From positions 32,875,896-32,939,895 of the forward strand of contig NC_067206.1 of NCBI RefSeq assembly GCF_026262505.1: a stretch of 64,000 nt of DNA. The letters run 5' to 3'. The translations under genes were made by a program, and so were the position numbers. Positions 19,153-29,609 of the stretch are shown in pieces. Positions within the stretch are counted from its first letter, which is position 1, and every line of letters starts with the position of its first letter. The DNA is from Trichomonas vaginalis G3. Taxonomy: Eukaryota; Parabasalia; Trichomonadida; Trichomonadidae. Under the pieces are notes generated by a model that was not told where the DNA came from, made no database searches, and worked only from the letters and a program-made list of their open reading frames with translations.

Positions 19153-22041
19153 TTAAAAATTGTATTTTGACAAAATGTTGTGAATAGCATTTTCAAGGCT
19201 TTCATTTTCAGTTATTCCAAGCATTCCTCTGATTGCCTTTGACTCAGCCGTGAGTCTATTTATTGCTTCCTTTGCTTTGGAAACGACTTTCATCACTACA
19301 TCGTAACTTGGGAGTTCGTTTGTGTCATAAAACATCATCAGCTGCATCACGATGTCACTGTAGATCTTCCTAGACTCAATTTCATATCGGGCCTTCATAT
19401 TCTGCAGTTTGTTGTTCGTTTCGTTTGTAATCAACATTTTTTGTGTTTTTTCTCTCATTTCTGAGTTTTTCTTCAGTTCAATGTACTTCTTCTTCAATTG
19501 CTCGAATGCATTGCCTGCATAGACAAGTTTGTCTTCAAGACTTTGACTCGTTGACTGGTTTTCTTCGAGTTTTTGTGAAACTTTTTTAATTGAATTTTGG
19601 AGATTCTCGTTTTCGGCCAAGAGATCTGTATTCTTCTTCTTCAATTCTTGTAGAACACCTTCGTATACCTTCTTGAGATCATTAAGCTGTGCCATGGCTC
19701 CTTCGCGTTCTGCTTGAGATTTCGCATCAAATTCTTGTTCAACTTTGTTCTGAACGTCGGCCAATTGGTTGTCTCTGTCTCTTATCATGGTCTTCAGTCT
19801 CTTTCGGTCCAATTTGTACTTCTCGAGCTTATCTGAAACTTGTTTCAACAAATTCTCTCTTTCTTGGCCTTCTGCCTTGAGATTCTCTATCTCCTGTAAC
19901 AGCTTCTTGGCTTTTTCGAGGTTGTCGTTGTTAACCTTCTCTATTGAGTTCTTAAATTTGATTTCGAAATTATTTTTCTGGTTTTCGATCTCTCCGTTTA
20001 ACTTCTCGATCTCTATGTTCTTCTTATGTATTTCGTCAACCATATCATTGACGTTGTTCTTCAATTCATCGATTTGTTCGGATTTCTTTGAAATTTGATC
20101 GTTTAGCTCTGAATTAGCGGAGTGAAGTTCACCGATGTCACTTTTCAATTTCTTGTTCTTTTCATGGAGTTTTTCAATGAAATTAGAAAGGTCTTGGACG
20201 GACTTATTCGCATCATTGAGAGCTGTAACTATATCAGCAGGCTTCTTTGCATTTGCAGCTTTCATTATGTCGCTCATTGCTTGTTCTATCTTCTGTTTTT
20301 CCGCATGAAGTTTTGGAAATTCGTCCAAAGCTGTTTTAATGGATTGAACAAATTGTTTTTGCGCAGTTTCATCGGAAGCGAGGTCTTCTTGACTGATATT
20401 CTTATCATCAGGCTTAATCTGCGAAAGGAGATTGATCAAATTACTGTATCCACCAACTTTTTCGTTGAGTAATGAAATCTGAGATTCACTTTGATCGTTC
20501 TTTTGGCGTTTCATGTAGTCATATAAAGAAGTCAATGATGCAGTGACCTTGGCTGGTATCTGCATTGTCTGATTCGAGCCAATTTCATGAAGTTTTGCAA
20601 TTAAATCTCTTGGAGCGCCAATAATCTCAAATGCAGATAAAGGAACATGCATCTTCTTGTTCATATCATCTGAAATTGCTGCATGCTCGAGTTTTATCTT
20701 TGCAATTTGATTTTGATTTTCATTCTTCAATTGAACTAAATCATTTTGAAGAGATTTGATTTGGCTGCTCAATCCTTGTGCATCTTTCGCCTTTTGGTCA
20801 AGCTTAGACTTCAAATCATTGATTGTATTTGTAAGATTTGATTTTTCTTTGGCCAAATTCGAAATGGAGTTCTTAGATGCTTGTAATTCTTTCTCCAATG
20901 CTTCATTCTTTTGTTGTTTCTCAGCAATGGCGTTGTTTAAGTTCGAATTTTGTTCTTCTTTTTGTTGAACTTTTTCATTCAATTCGTCTATGTAATTTGA
21001 GAGTGTCTCCTTTTCGGAAGTAAGACTGTCAATGATCGTTTGTCTGATTTCAATGTCTTCGGCCATTTCTGATATTTGTTGTTCTTTTGTATCATTTTCC
21101 TGCTTCAAATCGGACAAAGCAGCTTGTAACTTGCTGATCTTGGTCTTTGCTTTCTGTATTATGTTGTCATTTTCGGTGTTTTGGGCAGAAAGTTTTGAAA
21201 TTTCTGAATCTTTTTTGGTTTGTTCGATTGTTGCAGCATCTAAATCTGCTTGGTTGGCTTTGAGCTTCTCTGTTAATGAATCGAGTTCCAATTTGAGCTT
21301 ATCCCTCTCATTTTTAACAGATGTGATTTCTTTTGTGTAATTTAACTCATCTGCTAATGATTTCTTCTGTATTTCGTCGAGTTGTGCATCAAACTCTGAT
21401 ATTTTGTCGTTTGCAGCTGCCAATTGAGCGTTTAAATCGGAGATTGTTGAAGATAATTTTGATTTTGTCTGTTGGTACTCATTACTTAGCTTTTTGAAGT
21501 CGCTGATTGGTACACTTTGCTCGCGTTTACTCATTTTATTCATCTCGTTTTGCATTTCATTGAATTTTGTTTCGATGAAATTTGAAATTTCATCTAATGA
21601 ATTAAATTGGTTGTTTTGCATTTTATCTTGGAACTTAGTAATCGAATTCTCCTTTTGGTCAAGAGACCTCTTGATTTCGTTGTTTTGGAGATTTGATTGT
21701 TTTAATTTTTCAGTAAAAGTATCTTCGATTGATTTGATTTCCGAATTCAGTTTTGTAATCATATTGTTTTTAGATTCTAACTGATTCGAAGTAACACTTT
21801 GAATTGTTTTGATTTTGGTTTCGTAATCTTGAGTTATCCATTCGATCTTGCCTTGTAGAATGGAATTCTGTTCCGTAAGGTGCTGGTTTTGATCTTTTAA
21901 TTCGTTGATTTCTGTTCGAATTTTGTTATAATCTTGTAATTGAAGTTCTAATTGCTGAACATACTCATCGCCAGCATTGCTTTGTGATGGCTCTGAAATA
22001 TCATTAATATCAAACTTGAGATCTTTATCTATTTTACTCAT
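19153..22041 (-). CDS. Long coiled-coil protein, 962 aa
   Basis: Almost the whole chain is heptad-type coiled coil rich in E, K, Q, N, S and L, with a break near residues 460-510 (a short region around LSAFEIIGAPRDLIAKLHEI) that divides two rods. The C-terminal 90 residues are less charged and may be a small globular end (YDVVMKVVSKAKEAINRL...). Such proteins in trichomonads are often labelled viral A-type inclusion-like, but that only reflects coiled coil. Tethering at the Golgi, cytoskeleton or basal bodies is possible, and I cannot choose. The ATG is at 22041. No signal peptide or membrane segment is seen. Confidence 0.85.
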   Translation of the reverse strand: MSKIDKDLKFDINDISEPSQSNAGDEYVQQLELQLQDYNKIRTEINELKDQNQHLTEQNSILQGKIEWITQDYETKIKTIQSVTSNQLESKNNMITKLNSEIKSIEDTFTEKLKQSNLQNNEIKRSLDQKENSITKFQDKMQNNQFNSLDEISNFIETKFNEMQNEMNKMSKREQSVPISDFKKLSNEYQQTKSKLSSTISDLNAQLAAANDKISEFDAQLDEIQKKSLADELNYTKEITSVKNERDKLKLELDSLTEKLKANQADLDAATIEQTKKDSEISKLSAQNTENDNIIQKAKTKISKLQAALSDLKQENDTKEQQISEMAEDIEIRQTIIDSLTSEKETLSNYIDELNEKVQQKEEQNSNLNNAIAEKQQKNEALEKELQASKNSISNLAKEKSNLTNTINDLKSKLDQKAKDAQGLSSQIKSLQNDLVQLKNENQNQIAKIKLEHAAISDDMNKKMHVPLSAFEIIGAPRDLIAKLHEIGSNQTMQIPAKVTASLTSLYDYMKRQKNDQSESQISLLNEKVGGYSNLINLLSQIKPDDKNISQEDLASDETAQKQFVQSIKTALDEFPKLHAEKQKIEQAMSDIMKAANAKKPADIVTALNDANKSVQDLSNFIEKLHEKNKKLKSDIGELHSANSELNDQISKKSEQIDELKNNVNDMVDEIHKKNIEIEKLNGEIENQKNNFEIKFKNSIEKVNNDNLEKAKKLLQEIENLKAEGQERENLLKQVSDKLEKYKLDRKRLKTMIRDRDNQLADVQNKVEQEFDAKSQAEREGAMAQLNDLKKVYEGVLQELKKKNTDLLAENENLQNSIKKVSQKLEENQSTSQSLEDKLVYAGNAFEQLKKKYIELKKNSEMREKTQKMLITNETNNKLQNMKARYEIESRKIYSDIVMQLMMFYDTNELPSYDVVMKVVSKAKEAINRLTAESKAIRGMLGITENESLENAIHNILSKYNF

Positions 22042-22503
22042 GAAATTCTCAAGTTGAATTTGAAAAAAAAATTGAAACGAATCAAAAAAATTGCCCGTCC
22101 TTATAGAATTTTTGTATTAAATTGTATAATTTACACGGAATAATTTTTATTTGTTTTCAAAATGGTTGTTTTGAGGTGCTTAAGGATTTCATACTATTAT
22201 TTGCTTGTATATGATTGTACCATCTCAATACTAATCTTTAAGTTATGAAATCAATTCTATCATTTCATTATTTTGATAAAGACTGACCAATTTTACAATA
22301 ATTACACTCGGATCAGTTCAAATAAAACATAATCAATCACAAAACATAAACTCTTTAAATGTAATAAAAAAAGTAATAAATGTAACGTCGAAGTTGAAAG
22401 AGAGAAGTATCAAGAATGGCAGTTATTTACAATAGTATAATTACGAATAAATTGCATTATCATGGGGAGAAAAGGAAATGTCGTTTGGTATTTTGAAGAA
22501 AAC
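22042..22503. other. Intergenic spacer
   Basis: AT-rich, between the coiled-coil gene start and the end of the HP1-like gene, both leftward. No feature was recognised. Confidence 0.6.
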
Positions 22504-23115
22504 TTATTCTTCCTTTGTTAATTCGATGTTTTTGGTTAAGAAATCGATTAGTTCGAAAGGATATTCGCTTTTGAGCTCTGACAATGGCTTTCTTTCGATC
22601 GGACCATCAACTTTTTTGATAAGGAAGATGATTTCCTTATTTGATACACTCTCTATGCCGTATATTGCTTCTAATTTAGGTTTGACTTTTTTTTTAAGGA
22701 AGGAAGGAACAGTTGGTCGTAATCCGGGTTGTGGTGCTTGTTGGTTTGCAGGAGGAAGGACAAGCTTTGCCTGAACCAATTTAGATTCTTCTGGTTTATG
22801 CTCTTGACCTTCTTCTTGAGCTTGTTTCTCGCTTGCCTCTTTTTCTTTTTCAGCTTTTTTCTCAAGACGGTGTTGCTTCTGCTTTTCACGCTGAACCTTT
22901 AACTTCTCAAAGGCTGCAAGAAGCTTTGGATCTGTAACAGTGGAAGCTTTGACCCATGTTCCATTTTTATCATCAGATCCTTCGTATAAAACAAGATATT
23001 CAAGCTCATTGTTAGAAACACGCTCTTTCCTGATCTTGCTGATAACATGTGATTGTGGTGTTTGTTCTGGCTTTGGTGAAGATGGAGTTGGATTTGAAGG
23101 AACTTGCTCAGTCAT
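22504..23115 (-). CDS. HP1-like chromo/chromoshadow protein, 203 aa
   Basis: Residues 22-72 resemble a chromodomain (HVISKIRKER...EYLVLYEGSDDKNGTWV and a C-terminal helix). Residues about 73-125 are a lysine- and glutamate-rich linker (KEKEASEKQ). Residues 147-200 resemble a chromoshadow domain (AIYGIESVSNKEIIFLIKK...YPFELIDFLTKNIEL). This is the HP1 plan: reading of methylated histone H3, dimerisation and recruitment of silencing partners. Of the aromatic cage, the first Tyr is replaced by Val or Ile, the second position is Tyr and the third Trp is kept, so histone binding may be altered. The domain calls are from pattern alone. The ATG at 23115 follows an AT-rich spacer. Confidence 0.65.
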   Translation of the reverse strand: MTEQVPSNPTPSSPKPEQTPQSHVISKIRKERVSNNELEYLVLYEGSDDKNGTWVKASTVTDPKLLAAFEKLKVQREKQKQHRLEKKAEKEKEASEKQAQEEGQEHKPEESKLVQAKLVLPPANQQAPQPGLRPTVPSFLKKKVKPKLEAIYGIESVSNKEIIFLIKKVDGPIERKPLSELKSEYPFELIDFLTKNIELTKEE

Positions 23116-24003
23116 TTTGAGCGTGAATATTGTTACTTTTGTTAAAATTTTGTTGGGTTGGTAAAATGAAATAAAAATGTAATTACAAAGCCATTTATAT
23201 GCAATATTAAGGTATTTGAAGTTTGTTGATGATAATGAGGTTGATTCACCAAGAATGAAGCATTATTGACATTAATTTGAACTCAATCCTATCAATGTTA
23301 GTGTTTAAAGCACATATAGCATTAATATTTTGATTTTGTGATATTTATATATGATTAGTTTCATCAGTAACCTTGTTCCATCCCTAACATATCTTGAGAT
23401 AAGAAGTAATTTTAAAAATACCTTTCATTTTTATCAAAATTAGTTGAGATTCTCTTAATATGATGTATAAATTAGATTATACTCGCTTGTTTATATGGAG
23501 TTTTTTTCCATAAATTTTTTGAAAATTTTAAAATATTTATAAAAGATGTAGAATTTCATAACAAAATTCAGAAAATGGAAAAAATTTGGAAAATATATTT
23601 TGTTATATTTTGATCATAAAATATATTTTAACTGAAAAATCTCCAAAATATTTTGTTTTCATGTGAATAATTGTATATCTTCATATATATCCATTATCTG
23701 ATAGAAAAATACCAATGATTATACTTAAATCAAGCAATTATAAATATATGCTTGAAATCTATTACTGATTCGACAATATTTAAGATGAATCTTCATACAA
23801 AAAAGAAATTAAACAATTTGAAGTACATATCATATCATCATTCCATCATACAGTTACAGTGATAGATAAATTTCACATTAATATTATTAATTTAACTAAA
23901 TTTAATGAACAAATAGAGAAAAAAATATATAAAACATCAAACATAGTATCAAACAAATCAATTTATACAACATAAATGAAGTTCGAATGATAAATACAGT
24001 AAA
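23116..24003. other. Intergenic, no gene seen
   Basis: About 890 AT-rich bases, holding the HP1-like gene promoter on the left. No other feature was recognised. Confidence 0.6.
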
Positions 24004-24996
24004 TCATTCGATCATAAAAGCAAAAGTAGAATCTGCGAAACAAAGTCCCATATTTCCAAGCAGGAATACAATAAAAGCGATGACAGAGTCAATTAAATCG
24101 TTTTTAAGTAGTTTTCCAAAATCATCGCGAATATTTTCTTTAATCATCGAAGGAATAACGACTTCATCGTCATCTTCTGTAGACTGATTGCTCCAGTGTG
24201 ATCCCCACGATATTTTCATCCAGTCAAAATCTTCTCTTCCGAATCCAAATCTGAGTTCTAAACAAATTGAAATGACCAAAGAGATAAATCCTCGAACACA
24301 GAGATGCATGGACTGTCTGAGCATTAGAGCATTCCAAATGTAGTGTTTGTACGTAAAGATAAAGAGAGTTATCGAAATTATTATTGTAAAGACGCCTAAT
24401 ATAGGAATTCCTATTGGAGGTATAAATTTGAAGAGAAATACAACCCAAAAACCGAATGCAACTGAAATCAAAGCTTGTGAAATCGAAGCACAACCGGCAA
24501 AAACAGTAGATACGCATTCAACTGCGATTACGACAATTGTAATAAGTTTTCTGACTTTGTCATAGCCTACTTTTAAGAACCAAACACCAAGTCCTAAGAT
24601 CATAATGATAATAATTTCATGATTTGGTGATCTTGATCCATTAAAAGCAGGAGCAATAGTTCTTCCATCCCATGTAACGCATGCCATTGGCTGTTTGATG
24701 AATAAGTGAATAATTGTAGTTAAACTAACTGAAAATGAACATAAGAAAATAAATTCGATAAATATCAATCTGGCAGTATCGTAGAAGTTTCTCAAACGCT
24801 GTTGAACACCAAATCCGTATATTTTGAATAGAATTGGGAAAATAATAAGAATCAAATAATCGACAGTAAGAACGCAATCAAATTGGAACATTCGATCAAA
24901 TGCCAATGAAATGGCTTGAACTATCTTATTGTCGTTTTGCAGACAACAATCAAATAAGCTGTCTGAAACTCCATTCATCGGGATTGCGCCATTCAT
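24004..24996 (-). CDS. Polytopic membrane protein of unknown function, 330 aa
   Basis: Seven or eight hydrophobic segments are visible, at about residues 40-60, 75-100, 128-143, 150-170, 172-192, 195-215, 228-245 and 305-325. A loop after the second segment carries RSPNHE, faintly like the PSGH signature of the PAP2 phosphatase superfamily, but the other PAP2 motifs are not evident, so I give no enzyme function. An acidic soluble loop (STEDDDEV) lies before the last segment. The cysteine content is high. It is divergent from the LENG8-like gene at 25477. The start at 24996 is followed by a second ATG at codon 7, which could be used instead. Confidence 0.75.
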   Translation of the reverse strand: MNGAIPMNGVSDSLFDCCLQNDNKIVQAISLAFDRMFQFDCVLTVDYLILIIFPILFKIYGFGVQQRLRNFYDTARLIFIEFIFLCSFSVSLTTIIHLFIKQPMACVTWDGRTIAPAFNGSRSPNHEIIIIMILGLGVWFLKVGYDKVRKLITIVVIAVECVSTVFAGCASISQALISVAFGFWVVFLFKFIPPIGIPILGVFTIIISITLFIFTYKHYIWNALMLRQSMHLCVRGFISLVISICLELRFGFGREDFDWMKISWGSHWSNQSTEDDDEVVIPSMIKENIRDDFGKLLKNDLIDSVIAFIVFLLGNMGLCFADSTFAFMIE

Positions 24997-25476
24997 TTTT
25001 CTGATCTGATTAATTTTATATTTTTATTTCTCACATCGAGTGTGTGTTAATTATTTTGAATTAATTTCATTCTCCCGACATTTCAGATTTTTTGAATTTC
25101 TGATTTTGATTGTATCAGTATTCGGCATCATTATAACTAGGCAAAAGAAATTAAGTAATTTCTTTAATACTGAAGTGAGGTTCTTGTGCATGAGAATTCC
25201 TAGAGATTTCAATTTGATGTAGAAAATCCAATTATATCTAGTTCCATTACTATAATTCTCTTCATAACAAAATTTCATTTAAAAGATTTGAAGAAAATGA
25301 TGAGTTTAGATACAATTCAATCAGATTGTGTTTCAAATATCTATGATTTTCTCATTTTATCCAATTTATCGAATGTGTCCAGATTTCTTGATCATAATTG
25401 ATTTATTTTTTATGTTCATTTGCTGAAACAAAATTCTGTGCCTCCGATCGATAAAAAGTGACAGAAGATTTTATAA
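24997..25476. other. Divergent promoter region
   Basis: 480 bases between two divergently read genes. AAAAAGTGACAG lies 14 bases before the ATG at 25477, and a similar AAAAAGTGACA precedes the ankyrin gene (33830) and lies near the LRR-PP2C start (18265). No clear TCAYTW initiator was seen next to either ATG. Confidence 0.4.
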
Positions 25477-27159
25477 ATGAACAAAAATCAAAGAAAATTG
25501 AACAAAATAGCAAGTATTTTCGGTCTTCAGCCAAAGCAGGTACCAAAGAAAAGCAACGCCCTTCCAGAAGACAATGTTCCGGCTTTTTTTAAAGAAAAAG
25601 TAAAATTTTATGATAAATATTCGGATGACTTGAAAGGATACATTCAGCGATGCTTTGTACAATGCGATAATGATGATGAAAAGACTTATGTATCAAATCA
25701 ACTTGTGCAAAAAATTGCTGATGCATCAATTCGAGGAACTCTTCTTTCTCATGACTGGCAAAATGAAAAAACCATTACTTCTATTAAATCTAAGGCTCAA
25801 ATTTCATCTGGATGGGCTCATTTAGTTAAACCTACAGAAACTCTTGCATTTAAATCGTCAACAATATTAAAATCAAACGAAGATCAACAAGCAAAGGAAG
25901 GAAAGGATAATACACCATTTAAAGCTTCAATTTCTCCAGCTCAAAAATTATTATCCGTTAATAAATTCGAAATCTTAAAAGATACCGATGATTCAGACAA
26001 CAACACACAAGAGAATGTTAATCCTACAGTAAACAAAGCTAAGAAATCTAAAAAAGAAAAATTATTAGAAAAACAAGCAAAGGCAGCACAAAACAAGCAA
26101 AAGAACAAGAACAAATCACAGGAGGACGAAATACAAGAAGTTATTGATGAAATTCAACTTGATATCCAAGAAATATCATCAAAGAAGAAAAAGAAAGACA
26201 AAAAGAAGAATAAAAAGAAACAAGAAGAACAAAAAACAGAAAATAAATCCAATAAATCTAATAAATCACCGCTAATTGAAAGTTTGCTGGATATGGACTT
26301 AAAGACGTTGTCAAATAACAAAATATTCAAAGGTTTAGAGAAAAAGAACGATAACAAAACAAATACAAACTTAATTTCTAACACACAGAAGTCGAAACCC
26401 CGAGATGTTACTCATTCTATGTCATTTGAAGATCTTATAGAGTATAACAGAATAGTTGGTACAAGCACAGCCCTCGAGAAGCCATATCTCCGTCTTACAG
26501 GCGAACCAGACCCAGAAAATATCCGACCACATAATATCTTGGAGAAATCACTTGATTTCTGCCTTGATAAATTCCGTAGAACAGGTGACTATCAGTATAT
26601 TAGGGACCAAATGCGCTCAATCCGTCAGGATTTAACAGTTCAACATATCGAAGACGATTTTGCTGTTTTGGTATATGAAACATCACTTAAATTGGCCATA
26701 GAAAACTTTGATTGGGACAATTTCAATCAATGCTTAACTCCTCTTGAACAATTGTACAATGAAGGGCTTGGAAAGACGGAGAATATTGCTGAGATCGACG
26801 GCTACAAGATTATTTACTTGGTAAGGTTCCAGGACTCGTTCGATTTATACACTTTCATCCCTCGTCTCAATCTCGAAATCCTAAAAAGTGACAGTGCCAC
26901 TTTTGCTCTAAAAATCTGGAGGGCGATTTCAGGCGGTGACTATGTTACATATTTCAGGCTTTATAAGACAGCAACTCCCATGATGAAAAACGTTCTAACG
27001 ACGTCTTTGCCGAGTGTAAGATATGAGGCGCTTTTGAAAGCGAAGAAAGGATTTAGGAACATGACACTGAACGACTATATGGATATTCTTTGCTTTGAGA
27101 CGATTGATGAGACGAAAAAGTACTTGGACGAGAAAGAAGTCACTTATATTCAAAAATAA
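25477..27159 (+). CDS. LENG8/THP3-like protein with SAC3/GANP domain, 560 aa
   Basis: The C-terminal part (about residues 320-555) matches the LENG8/Thp3 branch of the SAC3/GANP family: a segment like YLRLTGEPDPENIRP, then a conserved RSIRQDLTVQHI block, then YETSLKLAIE and FNQCLTPLEQLY. In yeast Thp3 works with Csn12 in mRNA maturation and transcription elongation, and LENG8 is its metazoan relative, so a nuclear mRNA-processing role follows by family. Residues 1-150 are a basic region, and residues 170-300 are a lysine-rich low-complexity linker with runs such as KKKKKDKKKNKKKQ. The ATG at 25477 is the first in frame. No intron is apparent. Confidence 0.85.
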   Translation: MNKNQRKLNKIASIFGLQPKQVPKKSNALPEDNVPAFFKEKVKFYDKYSDDLKGYIQRCFVQCDNDDEKTYVSNQLVQKIADASIRGTLLSHDWQNEKTITSIKSKAQISSGWAHLVKPTETLAFKSSTILKSNEDQQAKEGKDNTPFKASISPAQKLLSVNKFEILKDTDDSDNNTQENVNPTVNKAKKSKKEKLLEKQAKAAQNKQKNKNKSQEDEIQEVIDEIQLDIQEISSKKKKKDKKKNKKKQEEQKTENKSNKSNKSPLIESLLDMDLKTLSNNKIFKGLEKKNDNKTNTNLISNTQKSKPRDVTHSMSFEDLIEYNRIVGTSTALEKPYLRLTGEPDPENIRPHNILEKSLDFCLDKFRRTGDYQYIRDQMRSIRQDLTVQHIEDDFAVLVYETSLKLAIENFDWDNFNQCLTPLEQLYNEGLGKTENIAEIDGYKIIYLVRFQDSFDLYTFIPRLNLEILKSDSATFALKIWRAISGGDYVTYFRLYKTATPMMKNVLTTSLPSVRYEALLKAKKGFRNMTLNDYMDILCFETIDETKKYLDEKEVTYIQK

Positions 27160-27603
27160 TTTTATTTTTTTTATGTTTTCGTTTTCAATAGATGTGTTAT
27201 AAAGTATTTGTATTAATTCTTTTCAATATGAAAATTCTAATTGCTTTTTTATGTTTTATAAAAAGATAAATTTTATTAACTTTAAACCAAACACATTCAA
27301 TAAGACAAATCATATTCAATTCTTCCATGTATGAACTCCTCTTATCCTTTTTCAGTATTATCAGTTTAATAAATTTTTTATGATAATTGATAATGCATAG
27401 AACTAAAGATATCTAATCATCTAATATATTTCGTTATGTAAAGTATTACACAATAGATTATGCTTGAAAATTTATCATTAGAATCGAATTGAGATAGAAT
27501 CTCAGTATTTTGGAGGAGATGAAAGATAATGAAGGTGTATGAGCCACAAAATAATTGAATTATATTAACATAATTATAATTTTATAGATATAGATACAAA
27601 AAT
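27160..27603. other. Convergent intergenic spacer
   Basis: AT-rich, between the ends of two converging genes. A run of T follows the stop at 27159. No gene was seen. Confidence 0.6.
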
Positions 27604-28197
27604 TTATTTGGATGCGCGATTCTTCTTCAATTCTTCTAATCTTACTTCAATTTGTCTTAATGTTTCACCATCATGATCATGAATACCCATCTCATGCATC
27701 TGTTCGAGATAGTCTGTCCTTTCCTGAACTTCTTGAATAATCTGATCTTCCATGGTAAATGCAGGTTGGTATGGCGCATTAGCCAATGCTTCAAGAGCTT
27801 TCTGTCTTTCTGCTTCTTCATCAATACCATACATTTTAGTTGCCAATTCTTTGCGCTTTTCTTCTGCAGATGGGCCGATAGGCTGTGATGGCATGACTAC
27901 AGGTTCGTAATTATTAGTTTCATCGAGAATTGTTTGTTCTTGTTTGACTAATGGTCTCTGACCTACGCGAGCCATTGTAAATACTTTCTGTTCTGGCTTT
28001 GGCTTAGTTTCTACTCTATATGGCTTTGGTTTTTCTGGAGGAGGAAGTGCTCCACCCATGGATAATTGTTGTTTAATTTCTTTTTGTTTTCTTTGGGACA
28101 TTCCATTCTTCTTCATTAGCTTTGAAAGAAACTCGTCTGTTTCTTTTGATAATCCAGATGCTGTTGTTTTTGAAGGTCGAGCTCCTAATGAAGTCAT
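27604..28197 (-). CDS. UPF0193 (EVG1/C22orf23-like) protein, 197 aa
   Basis: By eye the chain follows the UPF0193 family: an N-terminal helix block (SKLMKKNGMSQRKQKEIKQQL, then GGALPPP), a proline/lysine-rich middle, a block like EEKRKELATKMYGIDEE, and a C-terminal helical block (DQIIQEVQERTDYLEQMHEMG...IEVRLEELKK). The family is found mainly in ciliated or flagellated organisms. Its function is unknown, and an axonemal role is inferred from this distribution. Length matches the family (about 200-220). It shares a 180-base divergent promoter with the Pumilio gene. Confidence 0.65.
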   Translation of the reverse strand: MTSLGARPSKTTASGLSKETDEFLSKLMKKNGMSQRKQKEIKQQLSMGGALPPPEKPKPYRVETKPKPEQKVFTMARVGQRPLVKQEQTILDETNNYEPVVMPSQPIGPSAEEKRKELATKMYGIDEEAERQKALEALANAPYQPAFTMEDQIIQEVQERTDYLEQMHEMGIHDHDGETLRQIEVRLEELKKNRASK

Positions 28198-28354
28198 TGA
28201 AGATTTTGTAACGTAAAAATCTCGATAAAATTCTTCATTTTAAATACACTCTCTACAATGCATATTTATCATCAAATCACACGAATAAAAATAATTTTGA
28301 CACATAATAAATTTGAATTTTACATGGCAAAAATATACTATTATTTTTTTACAT

Positions 28355-28360
28355 TCATTT
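28355..28360 (+). promoter_or_regulatory. Initiator (Inr) of the Pumilio gene
   Basis: TCATTT with A+1 at 28357, 20 bases before the ATG at 28377, fits the trichomonad initiator TCAYTW. Confidence 0.6.
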
Positions 28361-28376
28361 CTACTGAAACAAACCA

Positions 28377-29609
28377 ATGAATGAAGATTCGGCACACCGA
28401 ATAAATCGGAGTGTCTCAGCCCAAATATCACCAGCATCATTAAATAAGTATGCTCCAAAAATTACTCGACCGACTCCAGAAATTCCTAAATACCAATGTT
28501 GCAATTTATTATCAGTAAGTCTATGGGAATCTATAACAGGGGAGAAAACAACTCCTGCAAGAATCTCACAGATAATCGATACATTTTTACCTCAGCCTCC
28601 GGGAACCGTTGTTGGATCTCCATTTTACAGCCAACAATCATCACAGTACGTAAAAATGGCAAAAGACAGACAAGATTGCATTATGCTTCAAGAACAAATT
28701 GATCATGCAACACCAGCTGAAAGAGATACAATATTCAACGTATTATATCCGCATATGGGAGATCTTGTATGCGATGGAGCAGCAAACTTTCTTATACAGA
28801 AACTTTGTGAATATCTTAATGAGGAACAACAGACAAGGATGCTTGCATTTTTCATGGAAGATGTTCAAAGAATAGTCGATCATCCAAACGGATGTCGCGT
28901 TTTACAGAAATTTATAGAGTCTACAACTTCACCTAGTAATATTGATCCAATTTTCTTAGCATTACTTCCCAGGTTTGTAGAATTATGCAGTAGCCAAAAC
29001 GGAAATCACATTGCCCAACGTTTTATTATCAAAATCCCGCAAAGAGTTCCAGATATTATCAATAAAATCAAAACACACGTTTACGATCTTGTTGTTGACA
29101 ACTGGGGCTGCAGAGTTATTCAACAGCTCTTTGATCGTCTTCCTATACAAGAATTAATACCTCTTGTCGATGAAGTTTTATGTCGCGCGGAAACTTTAGC
29201 GACAAACCAGTTCGGAAACTACGTTGTTCAGAACATTTTGAATAGCGGAACACCAGAACACATCCAAGCTCTCATTGATGCATTCACAGGGCACTTCTAT
29301 GAGTTTTCCATGCATAAATTTGCATCGAATGTCATAGAAAAATGCATAAGGAAGGCAAATCCGCAACAACAGAATATGATATTTACAGAGATTATAGGTC
29401 CTGAAGGGAACTATAACAGGCCAAGAATCAAAGAAATGGTTTCCGACCAATTTGGAAATTATGTTATCCAAAGAATCATAGAGTTTGGTACAGAAAGCCA
29501 GCAGAACATTATTTACTTGGTAACATATGATAATTACAACTTTTTGTTCAAGTGCAGCTATGCCAAACACGTAATTTCATGTCTGACAAATCTTGGATAC
29601 GAGTTTTAA
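28377..29609 (+). CDS. Pumilio-family (PUF) RNA-binding protein, 410 aa
   Basis: Residues about 95-405 form the Pumilio homology domain. The base-reading residues (positions 12, 13 and 16 of each repeat) can be read off: NFxxQ (repeat 2), CRxxQ (3), NHxxQ (4), CRxxQ (5), NYxxQ (6), SNxxE (7) and NYxxQ (8). By the known PUF code this gives U-G-U-A-U-A-U from repeat 8 to repeat 2, the classic Pumilio core; repeat 1 is degenerate (DCIMLQ). PUF proteins bind 3' untranslated regions and repress or destabilise mRNA in the cytoplasm. Trichomonad 3' UTRs are short, so sites may sit close to stop codons. The ATG at 28377 is supported by an initiator 20 bases upstream. Confidence 0.93.
   Translation: MNEDSAHRINRSVSAQISPASLNKYAPKITRPTPEIPKYQCCNLLSVSLWESITGEKTTPARISQIIDTFLPQPPGTVVGSPFYSQQSSQYVKMAKDRQDCIMLQEQIDHATPAERDTIFNVLYPHMGDLVCDGAANFLIQKLCEYLNEEQQTRMLAFFMEDVQRIVDHPNGCRVLQKFIESTTSPSNIDPIFLALLPRFVELCSSQNGNHIAQRFIIKIPQRVPDIINKIKTHVYDLVVDNWGCRVIQQLFDRLPIQELIPLVDEVLCRAETLATNQFGNYVVQNILNSGTPEHIQALIDAFTGHFYEFSMHKFASNVIEKCIRKANPQQQNMIFTEIIGPEGNYNRPRIKEMVSDQFGNYVIQRIIEFGTESQQNIIYLVTYDNYNFLFKCSYAKHVISCLTNLGYEF

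Noticed and set aside
24004-24996. PAP2-type phosphatase
   Set aside because: Only a faint PSGH-like spot (RSPNHE); the other two PAP2 motifs were not found, so kept as an unknown membrane protein.
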